DNA of 36,568 bases from Bacilli bacterium (GCA_022793235.1 JAAWCL010000110.1:1-36568), one strand, 5' to 3'. Shown: positions 8,066 to 17,815, numbered from the stretch's first letter. The notes: generated by a model not told the origin, from the letters alone. Numbers and translations: made by a program.

Positions 8066-8569
8066 ATGGAAAAGGAAAAAAAAGATTTAGAAACAAAAAG
8101 AAATTCTAAGATAGAAATAGCCTATGACTTTGACCATCCACTAGATTTTAGTTTATATAAAATAACATCTACCTATGAAGAAAAAAACACAAAGAAAGAT
8201 ATAAAAATTAATTTTGATAAGGTAGATGAATACAGAATACAAATAACAAAATATTTCAAAAATATAAATCATGAATTAACAAAAATTATGTCAAAGTTTA
8301 CAAAATTAAAATCAGTAGTAAAAGATACAAATGAAATAGATTTGATAATAAAATCATGTAAGAAAAAAATAGTACTCAATGAAAATAAAATAGAAAAATT
8401 GCAAGAAGCTATAAATACGGATATAAAAGAGATTATAATATCTAGCCAAAAAGAGCAACAAGAGTTAAGAAAAAGAGTAACAGAACTTGAACAGTTAATG
8501 GCTGCTCAAATTATTTTTAACAATAATGTAAATACAAAAGTTCAAGAACAACTAAAAAGTAAAACATAA
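8066..8569 (+). CDS. Small coiled-coil protein, function unknown
   Basis: 167 residues, very rich in Lys, Glu, Ile and Asn, no membrane segment and no signal peptide. After a charged start, a short possible beta region (IEIAYDFDHPLDFSLYKI) is followed from about residue 55 by continuous amphipathic helix with heptads (LTKIMSKFTKLKSVV, IEKLQEAI, LRKRVTELEQLMAAQ). GGGAGGG stands just ahead of the ATG. It shares a promoter with the next gene, 21 bases downstream, so the two proteins probably act together. No family recognised. Confidence 0.75.
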   Translation: MEKEKKDLETKRNSKIEIAYDFDHPLDFSLYKITSTYEEKNTKKDIKINFDKVDEYRIQITKYFKNINHELTKIMSKFTKLKSVVKDTNEIDLIIKSCKKKIVLNENKIEKLQEAINTDIKEIIISSQKEQQELRKRVTELEQLMAAQIIFNNNVNTKVQEQLKSKT

Positions 8570-8590
8570 AAAAAGAAGAAAGGAAGTAAA

Positions 8591-8830
8591 ATGACAAAAA
8601 AATATATAAATATAGATAATTGTTGTAATGAAATAGCTATATCTTGTAATAAAATAACGGATTGGATGACAAAAATAGAAGAAAATATGGAATATATGGA
8701 AAAAAATATCTGGAATGGTGGAAAAAGAAGCGAAGAGCAATATCAAAATTTAAGGGGATTGTTAATAAAATTACAAGGCTTAATAGAAAATGTAGAGGAA
8801 ACAGTTTATAAAGTGAAAGATACAAAGTAA
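8591..8830 (+). CDS. WXG100-like small helical protein
   Basis: 79 residues, predicted all-helical. W41-N-G43 sits in the middle between two amphipathic helices, which is the helix-turn-helix plan of WXG100 (ESAT-6-like) proteins. It is a little shorter than the usual ~100 and has an extra N-terminal CCNEIAISC stretch. WXG100 proteins are substrates or partners of type VII secretion. No EssC/EccC-type ATPase of that system is in the window (the FtsK/HerA-like ATPase at 9160 is of another type). AAGGAAG provides the binding site. The family call rests on one short motif plus length and helix pattern, so it is tentative. Confidence 0.55.
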   Translation: MTKKYINIDNCCNEIAISCNKITDWMTKIEENMEYMEKNIWNGGKRSEEQYQNLRGLLIKLQGLIENVEETVYKVKDTK

Positions 8831-8839
8831 AAAAAATAT

Positions 8840-8868
8840 TTGCAAAATTATAAATGTTATGATAATAT
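8840..8868 (+). promoter_or_regulatory. Promoter of tRNA-Pro
   Basis: TTGCAA (8840-8845), 17-bp spacer, TAATAT (8863-8868). A TATAAT three bases further on is an alternative -10. Confidence 0.55.
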
Positions 8869-8912
8869 AATATCAGTAGTGAAGAAGACCATATCTAATT
8901 ACTATTTTTTAT

Positions 8913-8989
8913 CGGAAAGTGGCTCAACTTGGTAGAGCACTTGGTTTGGGACCAAGGGGTTGCAGGTTCAAATCCTGTCTTTCCGACCA
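8913..8989 (+). tRNA. tRNA-Pro (anticodon TGG)
   Basis: Full cloverleaf: acceptor CGGAAAG / CTTTCCG, D-stem GCTC / GAGC, anticodon stem CTTGG / CCAAG with loop TTTGGGA (anticodon UGG), T-stem GCAGG / CCTGT with loop TTCAAAT, discriminator A, and CCA encoded in the DNA. It reads all or most proline codons by wobble. Confidence 0.97.
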
Positions 8990-9027
8990 TTATAAAATAA
9001 TCTCCAAAAATGAGGAGAAAAATATAG

Positions 9028-9063
9028 AAATATCGATTTTAAAAGAAAAGTCGATATTTTTTT
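9028..9063 (+). terminator. Intrinsic terminator downstream of tRNA-Pro
   Basis: 9-bp perfect stem AAATATCGA (9028-9036) / TCGATATTT (9051-9059) with a 14-base loop, followed by a short T tract. The same stem can be read in reverse. Confidence 0.6.
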
Positions 9064-9106
9064 CAAAATTAGTACTTTGGATAGTAAATCATAATTGTAT
9101 TTGACG

Positions 9107-9135
9107 TTGATATTTCAACACTTTTTTGTTATACT
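9107..9135 (+). promoter_or_regulatory. Promoter of the HerA-like gene with an overlapping inverted repeat
   Basis: TTGATA (9107-9112), 17-bp spacer, TATACT (9130-9135). The inverted repeat GTTGA (9106-9110) / TCAAC (9115-9119) overlaps the -35 and could be an operator; five base pairs is short, so chance is possible. Confidence 0.55.
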
Positions 9136-9159
9136 TTTTATAGAATAAAGAGGTGTCTT

Positions 9160-11211
9160 ATGATAGGAAAAATTATTGAAATAAATAACAATACAGCAAT
9201 TATAGAACTAACAATTGATATTACAAAACAGCCTAATTTAGTAGGACTTCACATAGTTTTTGAAGACAATCAAAAAAAAATAGTAGGAGAAATTGAATAT
9301 GTAAGTAAAACTACAATGAAAGCAAACATTATTGGAGAATTAAATCAAAAAGACTTTATTCCAGGAACAGCGCTCAAACCTTCCTTTAAAAGTAACATTC
9401 GTATGATTGCTTTAGAAGAACTCACAAGTATTTTAGGAGAACAAAAATTATCTAAAAACGAAGTAAGTTTAGGAGTAAGCAATGTCTATGAAAACTATCC
9501 CATTAATATTAATATCAACAATTTTTTCAGCAATCACTTTGGAATACTTGGAAACAGTGGAAGTGGAAAAAGCTTTACAGTAGCAGGACTATTTCAAAGA
9601 CTATTTTTTAATTCAAACGCAATCTGTGTAGGTGCAAATATCTTTTTATTTGATGCATATGGGGAATATACAAGCGCCTTTAGTACACTAAAAATGAAAA
9701 ACCAAGCTTTAAATTATAAAGTATATACAACAAATCCAAATGACTCCTCAAATCAGTTAATACGCTTGCCACTACCTCTTTTAGATGTGGATGATCTAGC
9801 ACTTCTCTTAAACGTTGATGACCCAAATCAATTGCCAATCATTGAAAAAACCTTAAAATTAGTTCCAGTTCTAATTGGAAATACACCAAATGTCATAAGA
9901 CATAAAAACGATATTATCGCTCGAGCAATAGAAGATATTCTATTAAGTGGAATAGATACAACAAAAATCCGTGACCAAGTAACTGCAATTTTAACTAAAT
10001 TTAGTACAGCAGAATTAAACTTAGAAAGCAAAATTGTCCAACCTGGTTATACAAGAACCTTAAAACAATGTTTATATATTGATAAAACAGGAAAAATGCA
10101 AGAAATAGAACTAGTTGTAAACTTTATTAGTACCTTTATAGATGATACCTTAACATTAGAAGTACCAAAAGAAACAATATATTATACCCTAAATGATCTA
10201 GAACAAGCAATGGAATTTGCACTAATTAGTGAAGGAATACTTAAAAGTGATAAAGTTTATGATCTGGCCAATGTTCTTTTAGTACGTCTTCATTCAATTA
10301 ATAACAGCCCAGATAGAGAATATTTTAATTATCCAGATTATATAGATACAGCTCGTTTTATAGATACCTTACTCACTACTCCAAATGGAGGAAAATGTCA
10401 AATTGTAAACTTCAATATTAGTTATATTGATGATAGATTAGCAAAAGTAATCACAAAAATTATATCAAGACTCTTATTTAAATTATCAGTCCAAAATCAA
10501 AATAGAGGAAGCATACCTTTTCATATCGTAATAGAAGAAGCACATCGTTATGTTCAAAAAGATACAGATACAAAAATTTTAGGTTATAATATTTTTGAGC
10601 GAATAACAAAAGAAGGAAGGAAATATGGTATTATTTTAGGACTAATTACGCAAAGACCATCAGAATTATCTGATACAGTTGTTTCTCAATGTTCAAATTT
10701 TATTATCCTTAGAATGTCACACCCAAAAGATTTGAACTACATTAAAACTATGGTTCCAAATGTTTCTTTAGAAATAGTAGAAAAAATTAAAAACTTAAAA
10801 GCTGGAAACTGTGTAGCCTTTGGAACAAACTTTAAAATACCAATATATGCCCATGTCTTCCCTCCGAATCCTCCACCATTATCAAATAATGTAGATATGG
10901 TAAAATGTTGGTATAATGAAGGAATAGGTGGAACAAATTCTACTAGTGTAATCCCTACAAGTCAAATAAAAGAAATCGACATTAGAAAAGAAAATATAGA
11001 ATATAAAGCACCTACATACCAAGTAACAAACATAAATGATGATATAAATAGAAATGCTGCCTCCTCAATCAATAATAACGTCTTTGTAAATAGTATGGCC
11101 AAAATAGACAACAGCATGGTAACTAAAAATGGAGCCTCTTCTTTCTTTGCTAAAGAAAAAGAATCACCTCCACTCATTATAGAAAATAACAATATAGAAA
11201 AGAATACATAA
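9160..11211 (+). CDS. HerA-like hexameric ATPase (HAS-barrel + DUF87 AAA motor)
   Basis: 683 residues. The N-terminal ~85 residues look like the HAS beta-barrel. The motor domain has Walker A GNSGSGKS near residue 130, a long insertion region, Walker B I-V-I-E-E-A-H-R near 454-461, and ITQRPSELSD followed by S-Q-C-S-N-F-I-I-L-R-M (sensor and arginine-finger region), as in the HerA/FtsK clade. The last ~120 residues are polar and probably disordered. HerA translocates DNA, in archaea with the nuclease NurA and in bacteria often with a SIR2 or nuclease partner in phage defence. No nuclease is adjacent here: tRNA upstream, a membrane-anchored hypothetical downstream. Binding site AGAGGTG fixes ATG 9160. 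Confidence 0.85.
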   Translation: MIGKIIEINNNTAIIELTIDITKQPNLVGLHIVFEDNQKKIVGEIEYVSKTTMKANIIGELNQKDFIPGTALKPSFKSNIRMIALEELTSILGEQKLSKNEVSLGVSNVYENYPINININNFFSNHFGILGNSGSGKSFTVAGLFQRLFFNSNAICVGANIFLFDAYGEYTSAFSTLKMKNQALNYKVYTTNPNDSSNQLIRLPLPLLDVDDLALLLNVDDPNQLPIIEKTLKLVPVLIGNTPNVIRHKNDIIARAIEDILLSGIDTTKIRDQVTAILTKFSTAELNLESKIVQPGYTRTLKQCLYIDKTGKMQEIELVVNFISTFIDDTLTLEVPKETIYYTLNDLEQAMEFALISEGILKSDKVYDLANVLLVRLHSINNSPDREYFNYPDYIDTARFIDTLLTTPNGGKCQIVNFNISYIDDRLAKVITKIISRLLFKLSVQNQNRGSIPFHIVIEEAHRYVQKDTDTKILGYNIFERITKEGRKYGIILGLITQRPSELSDTVVSQCSNFIILRMSHPKDLNYIKTMVPNVSLEIVEKIKNLKAGNCVAFGTNFKIPIYAHVFPPNPPPLSNNVDMVKCWYNEGIGGTNSTSVIPTSQIKEIDIRKENIEYKAPTYQVTNINDDINRNAASSINNNVFVNSMAKIDNSMVTKNGASSFFAKEKESPPLIIENNNIEKNT

Positions 11212-11297
11212 GAAAGGTCAAATTGATTTTTCTTTTTCTTTATATGGACTAGATAAAATAAATAAAATCATGTAAAATATCTCTTAAGGAGTTATTT

Positions 11298-11996
11298 ATG
11301 AAAAATAGAATAAAAAAAATAAGTTCGATTATCATGAAACTACTATTAGTTTGTGTCATTTTCTTTGCAATAGGAAATGTTGTATATAGAAAACATGAAG
11401 AAAAAAAATTTCAAGAAGAAATGAATAAGCTGATAAATAAAAATTTAACCACAGATACATTTAATACACCTCCAAAAACAGATGGAACATATAAAAAAAT
11501 AGAAAAAATGATTAAAAATTATTTAAATATGTACTCTATGAAGGCAAGAAAAGTCTTAGAAATAATGAGTGATGAGAAACTAAAAAGTGTCTTATCTTAT
11601 GAAAACTATATAGCAGATGGGCCATCATTTACGAATACACTGGAATACTTAACAACAAAAAAAGAAACATTTAATAAAGAGATGGAAGAGTTAATTATCT
11701 TAACAAAAAAGGAAACCATATTAAAAAAAATAGATAAAAAATATTCACCCTATTATAGGGATTTATATACCCAGTACATGTTAGGTTCAGATTTTCAAGC
11801 AGAAATAGAAAAAAGTATTACAGAATTAAAATTATCACGAGAAAACATAAACAATTTAATTGACAAAGAAAAAAAGGTAATAGACTTTTTAGTACAATGT
11901 AAAGAATGGACAATGAAGGAAACAAAAATAATGTTTTATAAGCAAGATGATTTAAATACTTACAACACCTTAATAGGAGAAGTAGCAGGAGAGTAA
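11298..11996 (+). CDS. Membrane-anchored hypothetical protein
   Basis: 232 residues. A basic N-terminus is followed by one membrane helix at about 12-30 ([19 protein letters not shown]); no lipobox, so an uncleaved anchor is likely. The outer part is all-helical and charged (Lys/Glu rich) with no recognised domain. AAGGAG precedes ATG. The stop lies four bases before the start of the FAD oxidoreductase gene, so the three genes to 15076 look like one operon. The context suggests an envelope role, but the sequence does not show one. Confidence 0.72.
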   Translation: MKNRIKKISSIIMKLLLVCVIFFAIGNVVYRKHEEKKFQEEMNKLINKNLTTDTFNTPPKTDGTYKKIEKMIKNYLNMYSMKARKVLEIMSDEKLKSVLSYENYIADGPSFTNTLEYLTTKKETFNKEMEELIILTKKETILKKIDKKYSPYYRDLYTQYMLGSDFQAEIEKSITELKLSRENINNLIDKEKKVIDFLVQCKEWTMKETKIMFYKQDDLNTYNTLIGEVAGE

Positions 11997-12000
11997 CTAT

Positions 12001-13578
12001 ATGAAGAAAAATAAAAAAAATGAGGTAGTAATCATAGGTGCAGGACCAGCAGGCCTAACAGCAGCTTATTATTTACTAAAAAACACAAAAGACTATAAAG
12101 TAACAATTTTAGAAGAAGAAAATGTAGCAGGAGGAATTTCAAAGACAATAACATATCATGGAAACAAGATGGATTTAGGAGGACATCGTTTCTTTTCTAA
12201 AAATAGGATCGTAAATGATATTTGGAAAGAAATCTTACCTATTCAAGGAAAAAAGAGTATTGACGACAAAATTTTAGGAATAGAAAAAAATTTAGAGGAG
12301 ACGGATATAGATCCAGAAAAAGAAGATGAAGTCTTACTAATTAGAAATCGAGTATCTAGAATCTATTATGATAAAAAATTTTTTGACTATCCAATAAATT
12401 TAACATGGATGACCATAAAAAAATTAGGATTTATAAAAACAATAAAATGTGGTATGAGTTATATAAAAAGTATATTTATTAAAAGAAAAGAAGAAAATCT
12501 AGAAAATTTTTATATTAATCGTTTTGGAAAATGTTTATATCAAATTTTTTTTAAAAATTATACAGAAAAAGTATGGGGCAAAGAGCCAGCAAAAATATCA
12601 CCTGATTGGGGAAGTCAACGTGTAAAAACCTTATCTATATTCAAAATTATAACTAATTATTTTACCAAGATTTTACATTTAAAAAACAAAAAAATAGAAA
12701 CTTCTTTAATTGAAAATTTTTATTATCCAAAATATGGTCCAGGACAAATGTGGGAAGAAATGGCTTCAAAAATCGAAAATATGGGTGGTAAGATTATCTA
12801 TAATGCTAAAGTAAATAAAATTTATAAAAAAAATAATAAAATCATAGAATTATTTTATGAAAGAAAAAAGAAAAGTTATAGTATTCAACCTGATTATGTA
12901 TTATCTTCTATGCCCTTAAAAGATTTATGTATCATAATGAATAATGTTGAAAAAGAAGTGATGAATATTGCCAAAAATCTTCCATATCGAGACTTTATAA
13001 TAATAGGCTTAGTACTAAGTGATATAGATTTAAAAAATGAGACAAAAATAAAGACCCTTTGCAACCTGATTCCAGATAACTGGATATATATTCAGGAAGA
13101 AGAAGTAAAAATGGGACGCATTCAAATATTTAATAATTGGTCACCTTATTTAGTGCATGACCCATATAACACAATATCACTTGGACTAGAATATTTTTGT
13201 GAAGAAGGAGATAGACTTTGGAATATGACTGATAATGAACTACTATCATTCGCCATATCAGAACTAAAAAAAATAGGCATGGCAACACATGAAGATATCC
13301 TAGATTATCACATTGAAAGAGTAAAAAAAGCTTATCCAGCTTATTTTGGTAGTTATAACAATCTAGAAGTAGTCAGGAACTATTTAGACAAAATAGAAAA
13401 TCTTTATCCAATAGGAAGAAATGGACAACATCATTATAACAACATGGATCACTCTATGTTGACAGGGATAGAAGCAGTAAAAAATATTATGTCAAATAAA
13501 AAAGAAAAAACAAATATTTGGAGCATTAACGCAGAAAAGGAATATTTAGAGGAAAAAGAAGATGAAAAAAGTATTTAA
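12001..13578 (+). CDS. FAD-dependent oxidoreductase (amine oxidase / UDP-galactopyranose-mutase-like fold)
   Basis: 525 residues. The N-terminal Rossmann FAD motif is [16 protein letters not shown], then [10 protein letters not shown] and [10 protein letters not shown], a signature of the protoporphyrinogen-oxidase-like / carbohydrate-modifying FAD proteins. The C-terminal FAD motif is [18 protein letters not shown], followed by the last helix. Members next to glycosyltransferases usually act on nucleotide sugars or polyprenyl-linked sugars; haem synthesis genes are absent here. It overlaps the next gene by 17 bases, a sign of coupling. The exact substrate is unknown. Confidence 0.82.
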   Translation: MKKNKKNEVVIIGAGPAGLTAAYYLLKNTKDYKVTILEEENVAGGISKTITYHGNKMDLGGHRFFSKNRIVNDIWKEILPIQGKKSIDDKILGIEKNLEETDIDPEKEDEVLLIRNRVSRIYYDKKFFDYPINLTWMTIKKLGFIKTIKCGMSYIKSIFIKRKEENLENFYINRFGKCLYQIFFKNYTEKVWGKEPAKISPDWGSQRVKTLSIFKIITNYFTKILHLKNKKIETSLIENFYYPKYGPGQMWEEMASKIENMGGKIIYNAKVNKIYKKNNKIIELFYERKKKSYSIQPDYVLSSMPLKDLCIIMNNVEKEVMNIAKNLPYRDFIIIGLVLSDIDLKNETKIKTLCNLIPDNWIYIQEEEVKMGRIQIFNNWSPYLVHDPYNTISLGLEYFCEEGDRLWNMTDNELLSFAISELKKIGMATHEDILDYHIERVKKAYPAYFGSYNNLEVVRNYLDKIENLYPIGRNGQHHYNNMDHSMLTGIEAVKNIMSNKKEKTNIWSINAEKEYLEEKEDEKSI

Positions 13579-15076
13579 AAAAATAAAAGAGAAAATAGCA
13601 AAATATCATCCCCCTAAACCAGTTTTGTTTTTATACTTTTTTATTCCTATAATCATAGCAGTAAGTCGTGCTATAGTATTAGATAATGATATTTGGTTTT
13701 TGTTGAATACAGGAAAATATGTAGTAAACAATGGTTTTCCTATAACAGAACCTTTTACAATTCACTCAAATTTTTCTTTTATTGTTCAACAATGGTTAAC
13801 AGATGTTATATTTTATTTCATACATCATCTTTTTGGTGGATGGGGACTATTCATTTTAACAATGCTTTTATTTCTTTTAATTTTATTTATTAGTTACAAA
13901 TTATGTATGTTAGTAAGTGAAAATAGAATGCATCTCTCTGTACTTCTATCCTCGATTATGGGATTTTTATATACCTTATTTTATGTAAGAAGTAGGCCAC
14001 AAATGTTTGACTTTATTATTTTTCTAAGCTTATTTTACTGTCTAGAAACCTATATTCGAAAGAAAAATACCAAATATCTATATATTTTGCCTGTATTATC
14101 TATACTTTTAATTAATTTACATGCCTCAGTTTGGTTTTTACTCTTCCTATTTACACTACCTTATCTAATAGATACTTACTCCTTCAAAATACTTTGTTTT
14201 AGGAGTGAAAAATATGAAAGAAAACCCTTATTACTTGCCATATTCTTTATGTTTATATCAGGTCTTATAAATCCATATGGAATAGACTCGATTGCCTATA
14301 TCTTCACATCCTACAATAGTGTCTATATTAATAATACAGTAAATGAAATGAAAGCCCCAATTATTAATACAGCACAGGGACTTTTCATATACACTACTAT
14401 CTTTTTAGTGCTATTAATCTTTATGTGTAATAAGAAAAAAGAAATTAAAGTACGTTATTTTTTGCTATTTTTGGGAACAACTTATTTATCTCTTTGTAAT
14501 ATAAAAAGCTATAGTTATTTTATTACCACTTCTATTTTCTTCTTGGGAGATTACCTAAAAGAGTATTTTGAAATATATAAAGAAAAATATTACTATTCAA
14601 AAGTTTTTAAAATAAAATATGCTATTTGCCTAAGTATTCTTTTCCTTCTCCTAGCAGGAACAGTATATATGAATTATAGTAATTTTGAAAAAACAGCCTT
14701 AACACCTATCGTAGATTATATGGAAAAAAAATTACATATAGATAAGGAAAGCAAAATATATACAATGTATGATGATGGAGGCTATGTAGAATATAGAGGA
14801 TATAAAGCCTATATTGATCCAAGAGCAGAAATATTTCTTAAAAAAAATAATAAAAAAGAAGATATTTTCAAAGAATATTACAAATTACAACTTGGACAAG
14901 AAAATTGTAAAGATTTTCTCTTAAAATACGACTTTGATTATTTAATTTTATATGAAAAGGACTATCTATATAAGTATTATATTCAAACAGAAAAAAACAC
15001 CTTATATGAACAAGTATACAGCTCGACTTATTATGGGAAAAAAAGATATCTTTATAAAAAGAAAAGTAACAAATAA
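13562..15076 (+). CDS. Polytopic membrane protein, GT-C glycosyltransferase-like
   Basis: 504 residues with about ten membrane helices and a C-terminal soluble portion from ~385. The first outer loop has [13 protein letters not shown] and then P-F-T ... [10 protein letters not shown], the D-x-D-x-W ... T-G-x-x-I ... H-E-W-L pattern of bacterial GT-C fold transferases that use polyprenyl-phosphate sugars. The acidic pair in that loop is the likely catalytic or metal site. AGAGGA ahead of ATG lies inside the FAD gene, and the two probably work on one glycan. The extracytoplasmic tail ([24 protein letters not shown]) occurs in the same family. Confidence 0.7.
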   Translation: MKKVFKKIKEKIAKYHPPKPVLFLYFFIPIIIAVSRAIVLDNDIWFLLNTGKYVVNNGFPITEPFTIHSNFSFIVQQWLTDVIFYFIHHLFGGWGLFILTMLLFLLILFISYKLCMLVSENRMHLSVLLSSIMGFLYTLFYVRSRPQMFDFIIFLSLFYCLETYIRKKNTKYLYILPVLSILLINLHASVWFLLFLFTLPYLIDTYSFKILCFRSEKYERKPLLLAIFFMFISGLINPYGIDSIAYIFTSYNSVYINNTVNEMKAPIINTAQGLFIYTTIFLVLLIFMCNKKKEIKVRYFLLFLGTTYLSLCNIKSYSYFITTSIFFLGDYLKEYFEIYKEKYYYSKVFKIKYAICLSILFLLLAGTVYMNYSNFEKTALTPIVDYMEKKLHIDKESKIYTMYDDGGYVEYRGYKAYIDPRAEIFLKKNNKKEDIFKEYYKLQLGQENCKDFLLKYDFDYLILYEKDYLYKYYIQTEKNTLYEQVYSSTYYGKKRYLYKKKSNK

Positions 15077-15089
15077 ATAGACATTTTTC

Positions 15090-15118
15090 TTGACAAGTAT
15101 AGAATTCCTTTCTAAAAT
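15090..15118 (+). promoter_or_regulatory. Sigma-A promoter of the efflux permease
   Basis: Perfect TTGACA (15090-15095), 17-bp spacer, TAAAAT (15113-15118). Confidence 0.75.
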
Positions 15119-15145
15119 AAAAACAGTAGAAAAAGGAGAAAGGCT

Positions 15146-16006
15146 ATGTTTGATATAATAAAAGACACAGTATTAGATAGTGTTCGATTACTTCCATTTC
15201 TATTTATTGCATTTTTAATTATTGAATTTTTTGAACACAAATTAAAAGATAAAAGTAAAAAAGTAATTTCTAAGTCTAAAAAATTTGGACCCTTAGTAGG
15301 GAGTATTTTAGGAATATTTCCTCAATGTGGTTTCTCTGTAATCGCTACAAACTTCTATATTACAAGAATAATTAGCTTAGGGACTTTAATATCTATTTAT
15401 CTTTCTACAAGTGATGAGATGCTACCTATTTTATTAAGTGAAAAAGTCCCTCTTATAGAGATAGTCAAAATTCTTTTTATAAAAATTTTCATTAGCATGC
15501 TTATAGGAATAATAATAGATATACTTCTTTCAAAAAAAGAAAAAAGAAAGATTCAAAAAGAAGAACTAGATTGTGAAATATGTCATGATGAGCATTGTGG
15601 TTGTGAAAAAAGTATTCTAAAATCGGCTGTATTTCATACAGCAAAAACCCTATTTTTTATCCTTGTAGTTTCCTTTTTCTTAAATATAGTCTTTCACTAT
15701 ATTGACAGTGAAATTTTATCCAAAACATTTATGAAAAATAATATATTTGCCCCTTTTCTTACAAGCTTAATTGGCTTAATACCAAGTTGTGGTGCAAGTA
15801 TTATGATAACTGAATTATTTTTAAATGAAGTAATAAATTTTTCCTCTTTAATAGCAGGACTTTTAACAGGAAGTGGAGTAGCTATTCTCTTGTTATTTAA
15901 ACAAAATAAGAATAAAAAAGAAAATCTACTGATTTTGTTACTTGTATATTTAATAGGATCTATAAGTGGAGTAGTATTAGAATTAATTCGACTACTTATA
16001 GGATAA
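15146..16006 (+). CDS. Putative manganese / arsenic efflux permease (10-TM family)
   Basis: 286 residues with about eight to ten membrane helices arranged as two related halves. Each half carries the same signature: F-P-Q-C-G-F-S in the first, I-P-S-C-G-A-S in the second. S-T-S-D-E-M-L-P sits after the first. Between the halves, a cytoplasmic loop has a cysteine/histidine cluster (CEICHDEHCGCE, about residues 147-158) that could bind metal. This matches the family annotated as arsenic efflux protein or putative manganese transporter; the substrate is not settled. It has its own promoter and AAAGGAG binding site. No ArsR-like regulator is adjacent. Confidence 0.8.
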   Translation: MFDIIKDTVLDSVRLLPFLFIAFLIIEFFEHKLKDKSKKVISKSKKFGPLVGSILGIFPQCGFSVIATNFYITRIISLGTLISIYLSTSDEMLPILLSEKVPLIEIVKILFIKIFISMLIGIIIDILLSKKEKRKIQKEELDCEICHDEHCGCEKSILKSAVFHTAKTLFFILVVSFFLNIVFHYIDSEILSKTFMKNNIFAPFLTSLIGLIPSCGASIMITELFLNEVINFSSLIAGLLTGSGVAILLLFKQNKNKKENLLILLLVYLIGSISGVVLELIRLLIG

Positions 16007-16171
16007 AATGATTCAAAATGAAGTGATATATTTTAAAAAAAATAGTCATAATAAAAAAATTAAGAAAAAATGGTATATTAGTAATAATATGCTTTTTTAT
16101 TGTAATGAAAAATTATGTATTTAAATTTATTATAATATTTGATATTCTATGAATAGAAGGAAAGTGTTTAT

Positions 16172-16801
16172 ATGAAGATAGAAAATCCAAAGTTAGGAAA
16201 AAATGAACAAAAAGATTTCTATAAATGTTTAGAAGAAGATAATTTTGCAAGTGCCAATATTGAAAATACAGAAATAAAACAAGAAGTAATAATAGAAGAT
16301 ATAACAATAGATTCTTGTACATTCAAAAATATAGACTTTACCAAAGTAATATTTAGAAATGTAGACTTAATAGATGTATGTTTTGAGAATTGTAATCTAT
16401 CAAATAAAGATTTTGATGAACGATTAATAAATAGAGTCATATTTAAAAATACAAAACTAACAGGCTCCTCTATGATCGATACATCACTTAAAGATGTACA
16501 AATAATAGATTGTAATGCTACGTATTTAAATTTAGCAGGAAGTAATATAAATAAATTAAGCCTAAAAAGTAGTGATTTCTCAAATGTAAGTTTTTTTGAT
16601 GCAAAAATAAAAAATATGGAAGTGGATAAAGTGAATTTTAATAAGACAGAATTTATTAAAGTAAATTTAGAAAATGTTGACTTTTCAACTTCTAATATAG
16701 AGGATATAATCATAGATAAAGATTCATTAAAGAACATAATAATAGATAGTTTGCAAAGCTTAGATATTGTTAGACTTTTAGGAGTAAAGATAAAAGAATA
16801 G
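16172..16801 (+). CDS. Pentapeptide-repeat-like protein
   Basis: 209 residues. From about 40 to 185 the chain follows the five-residue coil rule with a central F/L/I (CTFKNIDFTKVIFRNVDLIDVCFENCNLSNKDF ... in successive fives), giving a right-handed quadrilateral beta-helix. There is no membrane segment or signal peptide, so it is cytoplasmic. Family members such as Qnr/MfpA protect DNA gyrase, but most have no known role, and none can be assigned here. It leads a three-gene cluster: PAP2 phosphatase starts eight bases after its stop. A large antisense open frame across it is a by-product of codon bias. Confidence 0.8.
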   Translation: MKIENPKLGKNEQKDFYKCLEEDNFASANIENTEIKQEVIIEDITIDSCTFKNIDFTKVIFRNVDLIDVCFENCNLSNKDFDERLINRVIFKNTKLTGSSMIDTSLKDVQIIDCNATYLNLAGSNINKLSLKSSDFSNVSFFDAKIKNMEVDKVNFNKTEFIKVNLENVDFSTSNIEDIIIDKDSLKNIIIDSLQSLDIVRLLGVKIKE

Positions 16802-16809
16802 GTGAAAAT

Positions 16810-17475
16810 ATGTCCCAAAATATAAGAAAAAGAATAATAAAAAATATAGATTATATTATAGCCTTAATCTTAACTATAATTGTAATAAGAATAACAAGAG
16901 TTGTATTTCAAAATGAAATAGTAGAACTCGATACAAATTTTTACAAGTTTGTAGTAGAAAACATAAGAAATAAGTATTTAACCTATTTTATGAGAGCTGT
17001 TACAATATTAGGAAGCAGTATAGTAATTATACTAATATGTATCTTTGTAATGATAAGAATAAAAAAGAAAAAAATAGTAACATGTATTTGTGTAAATCCT
17101 ATAATTATAGTTGTACTAAACTATATATTAAAAAATATAGTAGCCAGAAAAAGACCAGAAGAATTCTTTCTCATTATAGAAAAAGGATTTAGTTTTCCTT
17201 CAGGACACTCTATGGTATCAACAGCTTTTTATGGTTTTTTCATTTACTTACTATATAAATATTATAAAGATAAGAAGAAATATATATTAATAGGTATAAA
17301 TATAATTTTAATACCACTTATTATGTTTTCTAGAGTATACCTAGGTGTTCATTATTTAAGTGATATTATAGCAGGTTGCTTAATTTCCATTATTTATTTA
17401 ATTATCTACATACGAATCATAAATAGATTGATAAGAGAGGAAGTAGGATATGAAAACAAAAAATCTATTTCATAG
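16810..17475 (+). CDS. PAP2-family membrane phosphatase
   Basis: 221 residues, about six membrane helices. The three-part PAP2 active site is complete: K-N-I-V-A-R-K-R-P, P-S-G-H-S, and S-R-V-Y-L-G-V-H-Y-L-S-D with the nucleophilic His. Substrates in Gram-positive bacteria are undecaprenyl pyrophosphate (BcrC-like), phosphatidylglycerol phosphate or phosphatidic acid. The 26-base overlap with dgkA favours a role in lipid carrier or lipid phosphate turnover. Start ATG 16810 has a weak AGGTGA site just upstream. Confidence 0.9.
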   Translation: MSQNIRKRIIKNIDYIIALILTIIVIRITRVVFQNEIVELDTNFYKFVVENIRNKYLTYFMRAVTILGSSIVIILICIFVMIRIKKKKIVTCICVNPIIIVVLNYILKNIVARKRPEEFFLIIEKGFSFPSGHSMVSTAFYGFFIYLLYKYYKDKKKYILIGINIILIPLIMFSRVYLGVHYLSDIIAGCLISIIYLIIYIRIINRLIREEVGYENKKSIS

Positions 17476-17815
17476 CTTTGATTGTGCTTTTAAAGGACTT
17501 ATATACGGCATAAAAACAGAAAGAAATATCAAAATTCATGTTTTGAGTATGATAGGAATCATTATATTAGGATTTATCTTTAAAATAAATAAAACAGAAT
17601 GGTATATATGTTTATTATTATTTGGAAATGTTATTTCACTAGAATATATAAATACTGCTTTAGAAAAAATAGTAGATTTGTATTCCCCAAATAGAAATGA
17701 GTTAGCTCGAATTGCTAAAGATGTAGCAGCAGCAAGTGTATTAGTTTCCGCAATCGTTTCAGCGACAATTGGTCTTATGATATTTTTACCAAAAATAATA
17801 GAAGTTATAATGTAA
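17450..17815 (+). CDS. dgkA: Diacylglycerol / undecaprenol kinase
   Basis: 121 residues, normal length for the integral-membrane DgkA family. Three membrane helices are visible. Hallmarks: S-F-D-C-A-F-K-G-L near the N-terminus, E-Y-I-N-T-A-L-E-K-I-V-D-L (the catalytic E-x-x-N-T-x-x-E segment), and A-K-D-V-A-A-A-S-V-L. In Gram-positive bacteria the usual substrate is undecaprenol, making the lipid carrier for peptidoglycan and wall polymers. It starts inside the PAP2 gene with a GAGGAAG/AGGA site, so the phosphatase and the kinase are made together. Confidence 0.93.
   Translation: MKTKNLFHSFDCAFKGLIYGIKTERNIKIHVLSMIGIIILGFIFKINKTEWYICLLLFGNVISLEYINTALEKIVDLYSPNRNELARIAKDVAAASVLVSAIVSATIGLMIFLPKIIEVIM

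Noticed and set aside
9001-9018. Hairpin TCTCC/GGAGA after tRNA-Pro as a terminator
   Set aside because: Only five base pairs and no T tract; the 9-bp hairpin at 9028-9059 is the better terminator.
8919-9104. 61-codon plus-strand ORF across the tRNA gene
   Set aside because: It is read through tRNA-Pro and the following terminator; no ribosome binding site.
16008-16124. 38-codon ORF after the efflux permease
   Set aside because: Lys/Asn-rich translation of AT-rich spacer, no ribosome binding site, no terminator context.
16219-16818. 199-codon minus-strand ORF
   Set aside because: Antisense to the pentapeptide-repeat gene; its Ser/Phe-rich product mirrors the repeat's codon bias, and it has no binding site or promoter.
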